A DNA stretch of 64,000 nucleotides from Pleurodeles waltl (lineage: Eukaryota; Chordata; Amphibia; Caudata; Salamandridae): positions 352,154,027 to 352,218,026 of the forward strand of contig NC_090439.1 of the NCBI RefSeq assembly GCF_031143425.1. The letters run 5' to 3'. The position numbers were made by a program, and so were the translations under genes. Positions 1 to 11,760 of this stretch are shown here, one piece after another (position 1 is the stretch's first letter; every line of letters starts with the position of its first letter). Under the pieces are notes generated by a model. It saw only the letters and a program-made list of their open reading frames with translations, was not told where the DNA came from and made no database searches.

Positions 1-171
1 ACTGTTGACAGTTTATATGGCATGCATGCATATGGTGAGCACATGAATGGGCCACTTAGGTGGAGTTTGTTGCTGGGGCCTACTTGATATCACAGTAATG
101 TTTGATAATCTATGCTGTTGTTCAAGTTGTATATGGACATGTGATGACCCAATGTCTCTTTGTATTTGCAG

Positions 172-1496
172 CATCGGCAAGTGAAGGTAACAAGGCACAG
201 CCGAGTGCGGAAGCATCTGGCCACGGGACCTCAGGTCAAGACACCACTGACACAGAGGGACCCAGTGGCCTTGAGGGCGAGGGGAGTACCACGGGGGAGA
301 CTAGAATATTCTCATCATCGGATTCTTCGTCAAGTGGACACTCCCTAGTGGTGGAGGACCCATCAGGGCATCACTCTGTACCATCTTTGTCTGCCACCCC
401 CTGTCCTATCACTGCCCTCCCTATTGCTTCCCACCCAGTTGGCCATGCCCGCTCACCCAAGAAGGTGGGCATCTCCTTTGCAGTAGGCACCTCCACCCCA
501 GCCTAGTTATCCCTGCTGCTCTCAGTTAGGAGGCTATTGACCTCCTGAGAAGTATTTCTGTGGGTCAGTCAGCCATTGTAAATGCCATCCAGGGATTAGC
601 AACTCAACCACAACAAAAAATGCATTCCTGGAAGGCATTCATGGTGCAATGGCTGGCCTACAGAGATTTTCAGGCTCTGGCTTCCTCTCTGATGGCAGCC
701 ATTCACCACCCACCTCTTCTCAATCCAAATCCATCTACCCTACCTAAACAAAGCACACAGACAGATCCATAACCATCCACATCAACACACAAGAGTAGCA
801 GACACAAACACAAGCACCACAAAATACACCGGCACACAAGCAAACAACAGCCACCCAGAGACACAACGACAGTCCCCACTTCCCCAGACACCCCCAACAA
901 TACACACACAACATCAAGCATACTCACAGGCATCACGCCAACAGTCAGTGGCACACCCACCACAGCCATCATACCCACAGACACACCCCAACAGACCCCC
1001 AGACCTCCACCACAAGCACCATACCCGCAGACAACACAACAGACACACAGACATTTACCACTCCATCCTCCAGGACCTCCATCTCCCAGACCCCCAAGAC
1101 ACACAAATGCACTCACTCACCGACCCACCCAACATACACCAACCAAACCCAAGCATACCTCCCAAAAGCACACACCCACAACATCCACATCAACACGGCA
1201 GACAACCACCCCCTCGACCTCCAAATCCCAACCCCCTTCTGCTGACCATCCCTGTGTCCCTAAGAATCTTTTTTTGCAAGACTTTAACCGTTCCCCTGTT
1301 CCCTCCAACCCGTCCCACACCCAAGAGGCCCCTACTCACCTACAGCCCTTCCCTTCCTCCTCCTAGGCCTCCAATGCCCCCTTGTAAGCACCCATACCTC
1401 TCCCCCAAGATGAATCCCACCCCTCCCAAAAATCAGACCACCCCTCCCAAACACAAGGCCAAACCCCCCCCTATATCTGGCACTTCCCCAGGATGA
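172..1496 (+). pseudogene. Myb1-like Harbinger protein, terminal exon, decayed (H1)
   Basis: A splice-acceptor-like TTTGTATTTGCAG ends at 171 and the exon opens with a Ser/Thr/Glu-rich segment that aligns by eye with exon 3 of Myb1 in H2: blocks TTDTEGPSGLEGEG, SSGHSLVVEDPS and RSPKKVGISF against SGTEGEG, GSSLVVAAPS and RSPRRVGITF. The frame stops at TAG 504-506. A further conserved block (GQSAIVNAIQGLATQP) follows at 560 in another frame, then a Pro/Thr/His-rich tail to about 1496. Compared with the right-hand copy it has three small indels (1, 2 and 1 nt) between 600 and 760. It cannot encode the protein. Confidence 0.7.
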
Positions 1497-1499
1497 TCA

Positions 1500-2990
1500 T
1501 TGAGGTGCCTGCCTGCCCTCTTGATGCACCCTCCTGTGGAGGTTCCCTTGCAGTTAGGAGTCAAGTATTGGCACAATACTGTGTTGTGATGTACTAATAT
1601 ATGGAATGGCCAATGGCATTGGACTATTCAAACTTGTTTTTGCCAAAAAACCAAACAGTTGTCTTTTTTGGGTAAACATTTGTCCTCCAATTCCTTTTCT
1701 ACCTTTATGTTGTTCCTGAGTAACTTGTGTTGTGTGCCTACAGTTGTGTGTGTTTCAGCCTGCTTCCCGATCCATTTGCTGTTGTTTGCAGTATCTGACT
1801 TTGTGTACAGTGCTGGTGTCTCCCAAGACAAGGGTATATGTTGAGTGTATGGATATATGGGTGTAAACGCAATATAGGTGTCATAGCATTGTGAACGATT
1901 TGGTATGGTAAGTATTTCATCTTGTGTTGTCTAATGTGAGCATGTATGGTGTTAGACTTCTTCCCCTGATATGGATTATGCATACATCTGATGTGTGCCA
2001 GCTTGAGTTTTGTTTGTGCAGACATGGAGTGTGTTCAATTGTGCTACCTTTGTTTGCATTCGACTGTGCATGTGTCCATTTAGCTATGTGTACCTTGCAG
2101 CTAGTTCCTGTAGATGCATGTCCCATGCAAATGGACTTTTATGTGCTTTGTTGACTTGTACTTCCACATTGTGCAGATAGGCATGTCATTTGTGTGTAGT
2201 ATTGTTTGTCCCAGAGATACCAGAAGGGCCAGTTCCTGTGCAATAATTATTTTATGGGCAGTTGCAAGGTGATCTGTTTCCCAGTGCAAGCTCCTTCCCT
2301 AAGTTCTCCTGCTGGCCCCATCCAAGTTGTGCAGGTATTGTTTGTATAATGTTCTTTGTATATTTGTCTCTGTGTCTATTGTGCAAGCTATTGTCCTTCA
2401 ATTGTGTTGCAATGTGTGTATGATGTATGTGTGCATTGCAGGGAGGTTTACTGGGAGTGTTGTCTGTGTTCCATGCCACATCCATACATATGTGTGTTGA
2501 ATGTGACGACAATTCATGGCATAAAGGAATGTGAGCGTAAGTTGTATTTGTAAATGTTATGTCGGTGTGTTGTTGGTGTTGTGTGACACAGTTTTGCGTA
2601 CCCTTCACTGTCCCTGAGATGAGCAGAGGTGTGTTATTGTGGAACATTGAGATGCAGTATGAGTGAACTGCCCAAAAGGGGTGTTTTGTGACTGTGCATG
2701 TGTCCTTCTTTATGTATGATCCCGACTGTGTACAAAATGACACGTGTACTTGGTGTCCATAGCGTGACCCCCATATCATGTGGACAACGGCACAACACTT
2801 GGTTTTTACGGTTAATGACACATGTAGGTGTGTGTACTTACGATCGGTTGCACCCATAGCGGTGTTGATTTTCTGCGCCTTTGATGAGCAGCGGCAGGAC
2901 GTGTGTAATGGGCTCCCCTGAAGCACCAGACATGTGAGGCTGCCTACAGGTGACTGTCTCCCTTTATACTGTTGGTTTCCGCCTGCTGGG
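1500..2990. other. Non-coding 3' part of H1
   Basis: T/G-rich DNA without a credible reading frame; its short ORFs have no recognisable motif. The part up to 2322 is repeated at 63178-64000. I read it as the long 3' non-coding region of the Harbinger element between the Myb1 exon and the right terminus. Confidence 0.5.
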
Positions 2991-3252
2991 ACATGGTGGT
3001 TGGACTGCCACAGTCACATTGATGGTGTGCAACCTCATAATGTGTCCGGTAGAAACACAGGCTCCACCGGCCTGTTTGTGCTGCCTCGCTACCATGGCTG
3101 TCTGTGCTGCCTGGTGGTGCCAGAAGGACCATGGAGGTCTTTGCTCCATAGGTCAGCTTGACTTGTAATCTGGCAGTCCGACGGCCAACCTGACAATGGT
3201 CAGACTGCCGTGCAATGGCGGTCAATGGACAACCAAACTTGTCATGAGGCCC

Positions 3253-4717
3253 AAAACCTTTTTATTTTGCTGGTGGAAGGACCATCTGAGCTCTGAGGCA
3301 GAAGATGTATTTCTGCCTCAGACATAATCTCCCGGTCCCTTGCATTTTCATATAGTGTACTTAACATGACACTTCTCCTGCAGAAGCAACATACTTCTCC
3401 ATAGGCTACTGCAGAAAACCAAGTGGCAGCATACTGTGGAAAGTAAATTAGGCATTGGCAAGCATTTCCCTTTCCCTTTCCCTTCTGACACTACCTTATT
3501 CTTTTTAAATTCTGTTCAAATCTTCCTAAGTGAATAGTATTTGAAAAATAAAGGTGCTTTCTACCTTTAACCTAGAAATTAACACAATTACAAGAAATAT
3601 TGATGATCCTCACTTGACCGGCTTTGTACAACAAAGCGGAACAAGCTGATTTGGAAAACTTGAATAGAACAACAAGGAACGTCTATCGTCAGTGGAAAGA
3701 GGCTGAAGCAGAGCTCTTTCATAAAGTCATGGTACTCCAAGGTGACTTTCAACATCCTTTTATTCCTTATAATTAGGGTTACTGGTATTACGTGGCAGGG
3801 GAGGACCAAATTATGTGGAAAGTTTACTAAATGATGGTGCAAGAAAAGCATAATAGTATTACCTCATTATTTTGCCATTCGTATTGTTTAACATTATGGG
3901 GGAAAAGGTTTCCACCATATTAGTACCAGTCTCATACCCAATTACAGCAATAAGCAAGACAAAGATGACCAGTCAACCACTGTGAAGGGTGTTCCACTAT
4001 GCAACACAAGTGTTGCAGCATTTTAATAACTTTTGAGGTAGAAATGTTTTTTGTTAAAATCTGCAGATTGAGCAGCAGATTATGGATTATGTGTCAAATG
4101 CAGAAAATCTATAATTATGTGGAAAACTCCACAGCTGCATATTGGCATAATTCCAGTGGTCCTACCTATAATCGCTGGTCACACCATCACCCTTCCCACA
4201 AACTGCTTAAATCCTTGGTGTCTTGCGCTTTCATGTTCATGGCAGACAAGACAAATAAACACAGAATCTATACTGTGAAATTCAACACACTAAAAAACAG
4301 GTCATTTTATATTTGTTTACTGCAGTTTAAATTATGTTCTGTACCCTGACATTCACCGTGGTTGCTGGCTTTGGCAGCAGGCACTGTTAGAGTGGTGTAA
4401 CATTAGATCCCCCAGCCACTGAGCTTCAGGGGTATCCCTCTGCACAGCCAGCACTGTGCACGGGCGGCAGGCCCCTCGCATGAGAGCACCTGACTGGGTC
4501 AGGGGTGGGAACGGGTGTGGGGGAGTTGGGTGCAAGGCCATGTCTCCATGTACATTGCAGGGGGAGGGGCTCAAGTTTCCTTATGCCACTGCATGGTGAT
4601 GTCAGAAGTGAACTCTAATAACTTATTACCCTTGACTAGCAGAGTCATTTTTAGGTTTTGCCGGGACGGCGTTTATGAAATCTATTGTATTTAATATAAA
4701 TCTTTAAAAAGACTCTG
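3253..4717. other. Unassigned DNA between H1 and LTR A
   Basis: Mostly AT-rich DNA beyond the H1 right end. Apart from the short exon-like fragment at 3597-3748, I see no coding potential, terminal repeats or tandem structure. Confidence 0.4.
3597..3748 (+). pseudogene. Isolated exon-like coding fragment, unknown origin
   Basis: From 3627 one plus-strand frame reads a charged, helical-looking peptide (ADLENLNRTTRNVYRQW then KEAEAELFHKVMVLQ). It ends at CCAAG/GTGACT (about 3740), a plausible splice donor, after an acceptor-like TTACAAG at 3590-3596. The upstream part (IDDPHLTGFVQQ) is in another frame, so a 1-nt shift near 3635 would be needed. It resembles a coiled-coil exon of a host gene or a retrocopy more than any transposon protein here. 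I cannot name the gene, and chance is possible. Confidence 0.28.
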
Positions 4718-7390
4718 TTAGAAATTCGGTCTCTGGTTGGCAGAGGAATACACCCTTATCCAAGTAGGGACCACAATTCTAGTCAGCGTAAATCACACAC
4801 AATCCAAATTATCTTGTGCTCACCCTCTGGTAGCTTGGCACTGAGCAGTCAGGCTTTACGTAGAAGGCAATTTCTAAAGTATTTGTGCAATAAATCATGC
4901 AGAAAACATAGCGAAAACACCACAAAAATACACTACACAGGTTTACAAAAATAAAATATATAATATTTATCTGAATAAAATAAGGTCAAAACAACAAAGA
5001 TCTAATAAGCACAAGTTGAAATATCACTTTTAAAAGGTTCAAAAGAGTCTCAATCCTTAGAAATCAATAGTTTTTTCTTTGTAACACACAGTACCTAGGA
5101 TGCGTTAAATATAATGCTGCAAAGGGACCGCAGAGGAGGAGATGGTTGGAAAAATAAGGTGTTGGTTGCATTTGCTGCACAGACGATGTGTTGTTTCTTT
5201 CCACGCTGCGAGGGATTGTGTTGCCTATTAGGCATGCAGTCTTGGTTCTTCACTGCCATGCAGGGATATTTGGATGCCCAGGGAAGATGCGTTGAAAATC
5301 CTTGACAGGCTGGTAGAAGGAACAGGCACTGCGTCAATCCAGTAGGCGATCCATCACATTTTCCATCGCAAGGAAGGCGCTGCGTCGAATTTTCCGTCAG
5401 GAAATCAGTGCTGCGTCATACTGATCAGTGGTGCAGCAATTTCCCAGCCGCGATGCGGGCTTTGTGTCGATTTCTGCAGGCGTTGCATTGATTTTCGACG
5501 CACAAGGATTTTCTTGAATAGGTGAACTCTTTGTTGGCCTTGAGACTTCAGAAACAGGAGGCAAGCTCAATCCAAACCCTTGGAGAGCTCTTCAGGGGGA
5601 AGGCAAACTCCTTCCAGCAGAGTCAGCAGCCAGCAGGGCAGCAGGGCAGCAGGGCGGTAGGGCAGCAGTGCAATATGCAGGGCAGCAGTCCTTCTCAGCA
5701 AAGCAGTCCAGACAAGTCTGTTGGGCCGCCAGGCAATTCCTCTGAAAGAGTGCAGGTGTAGCGTGTGACTTGGTGGGGCAGAGACCCAGTTTACATACCC
5801 AAAAATTTCTTTGAAGTGGGAGAAACTTCGAAGAGTGGTTTTTGGAGAGCGCAAGTTTTCTCTTTCAGCCCAGTCCTGTCTGCTAGGATCTCTGTGGGGG
5901 GGGTCTCAGTCCTTTTTGTGAGGGTAGGCAACTGGTCTTTGAACTGTAAGTGTGAGCTCCTCCACCCTTCCTGCCCAGGAAGACCCATTCAGTATGCAGA
6001 TGAATGCAGATGTGACTAAGGCCCTCATTTTAACCCTGGCGGTCGGTGACCGCCAGGGGAAATGTGACGGTAGTACCTCCAACAGGCTGGCGGTACTACA
6101 CACCATATTTGGACTGTGGCGTATACCACCATGGCTGTCCCGGCAGTCGTAATCCGCCAGGGCAGTGTTGCAAGCAGCGCTGCCCTGGGGATTTCGACTC
6201 CCCTTACCGCCAGCCACCGCCATGGACAGGCTGGCGGTAAGGGGACTCAGGGTGCCCCTGGGGGCCCCTGCACTGCCCATGCACCTGGCATGGGCACTGC
6301 AGGGGCCCCCAGCACAGCCCCATCGCGCAATCCACTCCCCGAATTGCAGGCAGTGGATTGCGTGACAGGTGCTGCTGCACCCGCCGCACCGCCACATTGT
6401 TGCCGGCTCCATTAGGAGCCGGATGCAATGTTACGACCCTGCTGCCCGCTGGGCCGGCGGATGGAAACTCTGTTTCTGCCCACCGGGATGTCCAAATGCG
6501 GCCGGCAGGTTCCCGGCTGCATAGGCGGCCAACTGGCGGTTCAATATTGGCGGGCGGCGAGTGTTGAAATGAGTGCCTAAGTGTCCTGTGCTTGTGGTTG
6601 TCTGGGTGGAATGCGCAAGGGGAGCTGTCAATCAGCACAGACCAGATGTGGATTGGAGACAGGCTGTAAGGCACAGATGGTAATAAGTGCAGAAAAATGC
6701 CCACTTTCTATAAGTGGCATTTCTAAAATAGTAATATTAAATCCAACTTCAACAGTAAGCAGAATTTTCTATTACCATTCTGGCCATACTAAATATGACA
6801 TGGCTACTCCTTCCAGATCTGAATCTACCGCTTAAAAGTATGTGAGGGCAGTTCTAGTGGTAGTCTGTGAGAGGAGCAGGCCTCACAGGAATTGAAAATA
6901 AATGTATGAGTTTTTTACTACCAGGACATGTGAAACACATAAGTACATGTCCTGCCTTTTACTTACATAGCACCCTGCCCTATGGGTTACCTAGGGACTA
7001 CCTAAGGGATGACTTATATGTAGAAAAAGAGGAGTTTAGAGCTTGGCAAGAAGTTTTAAATGCCATTTTGAAGTGGGAGTGAAACCGGACTTGCAATGGC
7101 AGGCCTGATACATGGTTAAGGGGCTATTTATGCGGGTGGCACAATCAGTGCTGCAGGCCAACTTGTAGCATTAAATTTACAGGCCCTGGGCACATGCATT
7201 GCACTTTACTAAGGACTTACTGGTAAATTAAACATGATAATTGGGTAGGAATCAATGTTGCCATGTTTAGGGGAGACAGCATATGTACTTTAGCACTGGC
7301 CAGCAGTGGTAAAGTGCACAGAGTCCTAAAACCAGCAAAAACAGTGTCAGAAAAATGGAGGAAGGCAGGCAAAAAGTTGGGGGATGACCA
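4718..7390 (+). mobile_element. Large LTR, family A (copy 1, sense on plus strand)
   Basis: Begins TGTTAGAAATTCGGTCTC, the mirror of the 3' ends of the minus-oriented relatives at about 18285 (GAGACCCCATTTCTAAC) and 37411. The far end (about 7320-7390: cagagtccta then gttgggggatgacc) mirrors the start of the copy at 16166. There is no reading frame of note. The TG start, non-coding content, length and similarity in layout to the solo LTR at 46650 suggest an LTR of a retrovirus- or Gypsy-like element. The right boundary and the target-site duplication are not resolved. A Harbinger MITE is nested at 6020-6577. Confidence 0.55.
6020..6577. mobile_element. Harbinger MITE with TAA target duplication, chain of hairpins
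   Basis: A 558-bp non-coding element flanked on both sides by TAA (6017-6019 and 6578-6580), the 3-bp duplication typical of PIF/Harbinger. Termini GGCCCTCATTTTAACCC and, inverted from the right, GGCACTCATTTCAACAC form imperfect inverted repeats. The interior is a row of short inverted repeats: 6034-6058, 6070-6098, 6157-6188, 6196-6248, 6260-6310 (about 22-bp arms, one mismatch), 6325-6362 and 6394-6431. It lies inside LTR A, so it is the younger insertion. Confidence 0.85.
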
Positions 7391-8426
7391 CCCTATGGCT
7401 GTCAGATCTAACTAACTCACATCCCGCCCCCTTGCTTTTCATTGGTTCCTGTGCTTGCCACTTATTTCTCCACTTCTATTGGCTATTGCAATATTTCTTG
7501 CATTTCCAATGCTTGTTCCTCTATGTTTGCTCTTATCAGTGTCCCAAATTCCCACTACTGTGCTCATTTGCTTTGGTTCCCTAACTTCCTTTCTTAATTG
7601 ATTTGCTACTTTATCTATAGCACGTCACATAGCATGACCCCCAAAGAAGGTATAGGAGCGCTTTATAGGAATGGCGAGATTAAGTTGTATGCACAGAAAC
7701 ACTGGCTGTCATGCCTCACACGAAGACTGAACCCTGAGCGCAACTGCACTCCCCAGTCTCCCTCCCCCCCCCGGGGCGAAGCAGGCACCCACTCTAGTTT
7801 TACTTCACAGTGTTTGTTTGTCTGCGGACCTATAATCACACACTCCATGATTTTGCCATTGAATTGTTATTTTACTCTCATACACATAAGACACAGCTCT
7901 GTCCGTGGTGGTAAACATGGTGTCTTGGGTCTTAGATTGCATGGCAGGAAAAGACTATCGCTCAGCAAGCACCCAGGTGCTGAAAAGATAGATCATAACA
8001 GTACCACACGAGTTCTCTCCTAGCAGTGCCACCAGCACTGCTCTGCCTCCTGTGGACGTCCCCCCGCAGAGTAACACTTTTAATAATTATGCAAGTGGAA
8101 TCATCTTCCACATTAAAACAGAAACATCCAACACCCCGGGCAACGTATAAAGAAAGAAAGCGTTAAAGAAATGCCACCACATGAAACGTCGCCAGTAGTG
8201 TTTAAAAACAGAAGCAACTGTAGGAGCCAGGTGGTAGTCTTGGAACAATCCAGACTGATGTACAATGTGAAAAAAGTAGAAACTAAAGGTTTCAGGGAGC
8301 AGGTATGTGATCCCCTAATACACAGTAGTTTGTTTGTTTTATATAGCAGGAAGTTACTAGCTTTACATGAGCACCAGTCAAGTTACACAAAGACACATTC
8401 CTTTTTGATAGACATGGGGACATGAA
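7391..8426. other. Unassigned DNA
   Basis: No convincing coding frame, terminal repeat or tandem repeat. The 141-codon open frame at 7598-8023 has no motif and unremarkable composition, so I do not call it a gene. Confidence 0.35.
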
Positions 8427-8587
8427 GGTGGTCATTATGACCCTGGCGGTCACAAAGACCACCAGGGTCACGGTGGCAGCTAGACCGCCACGGTCATGGC
8501 GGTCCGACTGCCACATTATGACTGTGCCGGAGCCGCCACAGTCCTACCACCGTTGGTGGGCGGCGAGCCAAAGTCATAATGGGGGCC
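8427..8587. mobile_element. Short Harbinger MITE
   Basis: A 161-bp element with left end GGTGGTCATTATGACCC and right end (inverted) GGCCCCCATTATGACTT. TAA follows on the right (8588-8590), and GAA sits on the left where TAA would be expected. The inside again consists of adjacent hairpins (8441-8467; about 8480-8503; about 8520-8541) rich in GGCGGTC/GACCGCC motifs shared with the termini of H2 and H3. It is non-autonomous. Confidence 0.75.
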
Positions 8588-8591
8588 TAAG

Positions 8592-8700
8592 TGATTTGCA
8601 CAGAATCACAGGATGTTGAGTTGACCTCTAGACTTGACCTTGGGTCCCCAGCTCCACAGTCGGCAGCTCTAGCTGTACGCCACATCTTCTCAGTAGTATC
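8592..8700 (-). mobile_element. MIR/CORE-like tRNA-derived SINE, minus strand
   Basis: Read on the minus strand it gives gtggcg then ctgccgact, a degraded box-B-like region, and finally TCAACATCCTGTGATTCTG followed by gcaaatcact. The tail resembles the one at 11169-11195 and the 'gtgacc..gggcaagtcactt' tail typical of MIR-type SINEs. Old and truncated; it abuts the MITE at 8427. Confidence 0.5.
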
Positions 8701-9243
8701 AAATAGGGAATGTTGTTATGTTTTCTTTGGGGAAAGGTTTGTTGTTCTTTTCAAAGGATAATGTAAACTTGAACACCAAGATAGGCCAGAAGCAGTCTGT
8801 ACACAGGGCTTTTTTTATTCAAAAGGGACAATATGCATTGGTTCTGCCCCTCTCTTCAGCTCGCCAGCACCTTTTGATACACTGATGGGGTTTCTGTGGG
8901 GTAGAGCTTCCTCAGAAATATGCTGCTGCATGTACCGGGCAATGCCGTTCCCCAATATTGAGTTCCGCAGACTGACCTAATATTAAGTGCTAGCGTTATA
9001 GCAACATTTGTAACAACTGCCTTTTCTCCTGCAAACATTGCATGTTTCAGATTACAGCCAGTCATTGCTTTAATGTTTTACTTCATGACATTGTGTTTGA
9101 TGCTTTTAACATGAACACTTTTTCTATGAGGAAGGACTTGCTGTTTCTGCAAAATCAGGATTGTTTTAAAAAACCTTCTTTTACTTTGAGTACTACATAG
9201 TTATAAGTGTGTGGGAGTTCCGCCACAGCCTAATTTCAGACTG
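8701..9243. other. Unassigned DNA
   Basis: AT-rich sequence with no frame or repeat I can identify. Confidence 0.35.
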
Positions 9244-9377
9244 AGACCCTCATTAAGAGTCTGGGATTTCTAGTACCGCCAGACTCGCCATGGTGGTCGG
9301 ACTGCCGGCAATGCGGCGATCCGACTGCTACATTATGACTGTGACGAAAGTGTCACAGTCCAACCACCGCCACTTTT
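9244..9377. mobile_element. Harbinger MITE fragment
   Basis: Starts GAGACCCTCATTAAGAGTC and carries the internal pattern ACCGCCAGACTCGCCATGGT / GGTCGGACTGCC / CATTATGACTGTGACG also seen in the MITE at 8427. The matching right terminus is missing, so it is a truncated copy. Confidence 0.55.
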
Positions 9378-11079
9378 TTCATGCAAGGAAATAAATTTAG
9401 TTAAAATTTCTTCTTAATCTTTTTAGTGAGCACATTATAGATATTGTGGTATGCTTGTTGTCAGGGTGTAATTTCGTGGACTTTTTTAACATCCAAATAA
9501 AGGTTGTCCACACTAAAGGAAACTAAATATATCTGCTTGTCACTGTTTTAAAGAAGCAAGCAGCCATTACTGTTGGATGTGAGTGAATTGCTTGCCTAAC
9601 TAAAAACAGTTAACATTAGCAATTGGAGATGCTGTATTATCTAGAGGAGTGACCTCGTAGCACTAAAAATGCTCACCAAGCTAAATCTTACAAAAACAAA
9701 AAATATTAATCACAAAGGCGAAACCTACTGCATTCACCAATGCTTGTTTATTACAGTTTACTGCTAGTCCCAAGTCCCCTGTAATAAGCAAAGTAGCGAC
9801 TGACTTTTATACACGGACTGCAGGCTCCAGTGTATTGTTTACTTATTCCTTTGAGTCAGACTTTAAATAAGAGACGTACTCCTTTGTCTAAAGGGTATTG
9901 TGAATCGAAGTCATGAAATATGACCTCGGTTGGTATCCACATTTGACTACATGTGACCTTCAGAAAATTAGTCTATATCCTTCCGCCTCGGTTCACTTAA
10001 TCTGCCCACGATGGAAGGGCTTAAAAGAAGCTGCATTTTAGCGCAAAACCGGACTATTACTTTTACCTTTCCTTTATATCATTCTTGTTTGAGTCGCAAC
10101 CAAAAATGATTGATAGGTGTCAGTACACTCCCGAGGTCACTGGTGCACGGTCATTTTCTCTACAAAGTGAAATGCAGAAATAAATGTTTACGAAACAAAC
10201 CGTGTTGCTGAAACAAATCCCCTAAAACAGCTCGCGGTTAATAATTCTCACTGAGTTGTCAAAAGCCTGAAAAGAGTAACTTCTCGGATATATTATTCCT
10301 GAAGTTAAGGAGTTAATTGGTTAACAACAGCTTGTGAACATCAGATGCAAGTCTGCACTGAGGCCGGCACACTCGATTAACTAAAGTTCCTGTTTCTGTA
10401 CCCCCTTCTCTTGTCATGCCTGGCTAGATCGTTATTACCATTGTCCTCTGTTCACATAAAAACTCATGCTTCTGTATCTAAATGGAGGCGCACAGTTGAG
10501 ACTCCTCTTTATATGCAACTGATGTTGACTCTCTGGGAAGAGGTCAGTCTCACAGTGAGATGAAAATGGTGACCATTAGCGGTGAAGAGGCAAGAGGGCA
10601 GGATACTGCAGCCTGAGAGGCACCCTTGCTCAACAGTGCTTCATCTGAGCGGGTGGTTTCTGGTGCGGGGCACTAGCACTTATTTTTGAGGGCCGGCAAT
10701 GAATTTGCTGCCTCAAGTATTTACTGCGAGAAAAAGACAAATATATGGGAAAGAAAGAGGAATAGTAAAGCGTCACAAAGGCAGAAAGCAGAAAACTGCC
10801 TGCAAGACTGAGCTGAAGGGTCAGTGAGCGGTTGTAAATGAATTAAAGTGGCCTTAGATGGCTTTAGGATTGCTTTGCCTCAGTATTCTGTGCTCACGCG
10901 TTTAATTGCAGCAGCCGGGTGTTTCAGAGGAACGTTTAGGGCACCGGCACGTTTTGATTCACAAATTAAGCACAGCTGCTCAATACACTCTTGTAAGGAT
11001 GCTCACTCAGCCGCACCTTTTTAAAATAATAACTTTGGCATGATCCATAGAAGAGTCCTGATTTGCAAAGCCCATGCAC
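9378..11079. other. Unassigned AT-rich DNA, 1.7 kb
   Basis: I see no protein-like frame over 60 codons, no terminal repeats and no tandem structure. This is the most featureless part of the window. It is either very old repeat or unique intergenic DNA, which makes it a candidate site for an unrecognised regulatory element. Confidence 0.4.
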
Positions 11080-11215
11080 CTTTTAAGGAATGCGTCCTAA
11101 CAGCCATAGCTAACAATTTTGGTGCTGGAAAACCAGGTTCGAGTCCTAGCCTCGACTCAACATCCAGCGATTCTGGGATAATCGCTTGATCTCCCCTGCC
11201 TGACAAAAGTATAAT
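11080..11215 (+). mobile_element. MIR/CORE-like tRNA-derived SINE, plus strand
   Basis: Contains an RNA polymerase III box-B-like GGTTCGAGTCC at about 11137, then CTCGACTCAACATCC and GATTCTGGGATAATCGCTTG, the MIR-like tail that is also present inverted at 8592-8700. The tRNA half is degraded (no clear box A or anticodon arm), so this is a SINE relic and not a tRNA gene. Confidence 0.6.
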
Positions 11216-11760
11216 GTTTAGTGATTCTCATTAAGCTCTAATTTCCTTTGGCCGAATTCGCATTACACAAAACCACTGTATAAACCCTAAAATGCACTAA
11301 GCTTCCTCATGATTTGAAATGGACATTGGAATCCCTTGTGAGTAGCACAGAAGAACAGAACCACCAAACGGAGTTTCTTCCTGTTGTCATTTGGAAGAAA
11401 ATGCTTTGTAGATGTTTTTATGGTTGCAAATTATGGACTGGTTCGTCCCTGCCAAAGGCCGATGGTAACCAGTTTAAATTTGAAAGATTTCAAAACTTGC
11501 CAGCTTGCACTCTACTTATCCAGGCTGCAAACATTGGGAGGTTCACACAGTAGTCCCCCAGACCACAGCATGCACTCTCCAATGTCTCTTTCACAATGTT
11601 CCTCTGTGGCCTCAGATCCCGTTTAAAGAAGAGGTGTCATATGCAGGCACAGTGCAATGTCCATCATGGTAGTCAATATTTTTTGTAAGGAGTCATAAAT
11701 CACTTCCTGACTAATTATCATTTATGTGGTGGAAAATTAACTTGTCCATGTGCATCATCG
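11216..11760. other. Unassigned DNA next to the retrovirus remnant
   Basis: Two overlapping plus-strand open frames (79-80 codons, 11314-11626) have no motif I recognise. If the retrovirus at 11761-16165 were complete, env and an LTR should start here on the minus strand. I could not see either, so the element appears 3'-truncated. Confidence 0.35.

Larger units (their letters stand above)
1..3252 (+). mobile_element. Harbinger-family element H1, 3' part (left edge outside window)
   Basis: This stretch carries the last exon of a Harbinger Myb-like gene (172-1496) followed by about 1.7 kb of T/G-rich downstream DNA and a GC-rich subterminal zone with CCGCC/GGCGG motifs (2980-3230). It ends near 3252 in CATGAGGCCC, whose reverse complement (GGGCCTCATG) resembles the left ends at 38439 and 41832. 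Bases 1-2322 match 61674-64000 almost perfectly, so this is the same subfamily as H3. The left end and target-site duplication lie outside the window, so insertion at this exact boundary is inferred. Confidence 0.7.

Noticed and set aside
703..1116. A 137-codon minus-strand frame rich in Gly/Val/Cys (and its twin at 62333-62794)
   Set aside because: It is the complement of the Pro/Thr/His-rich tail of Myb1 exon 3, a low-complexity shadow.
11131..11150. A tRNA gene (GGTTCGAGTCC box B)
   Set aside because: No box A, acceptor stem or anticodon arm; the following tail is that of a MIR-like SINE.
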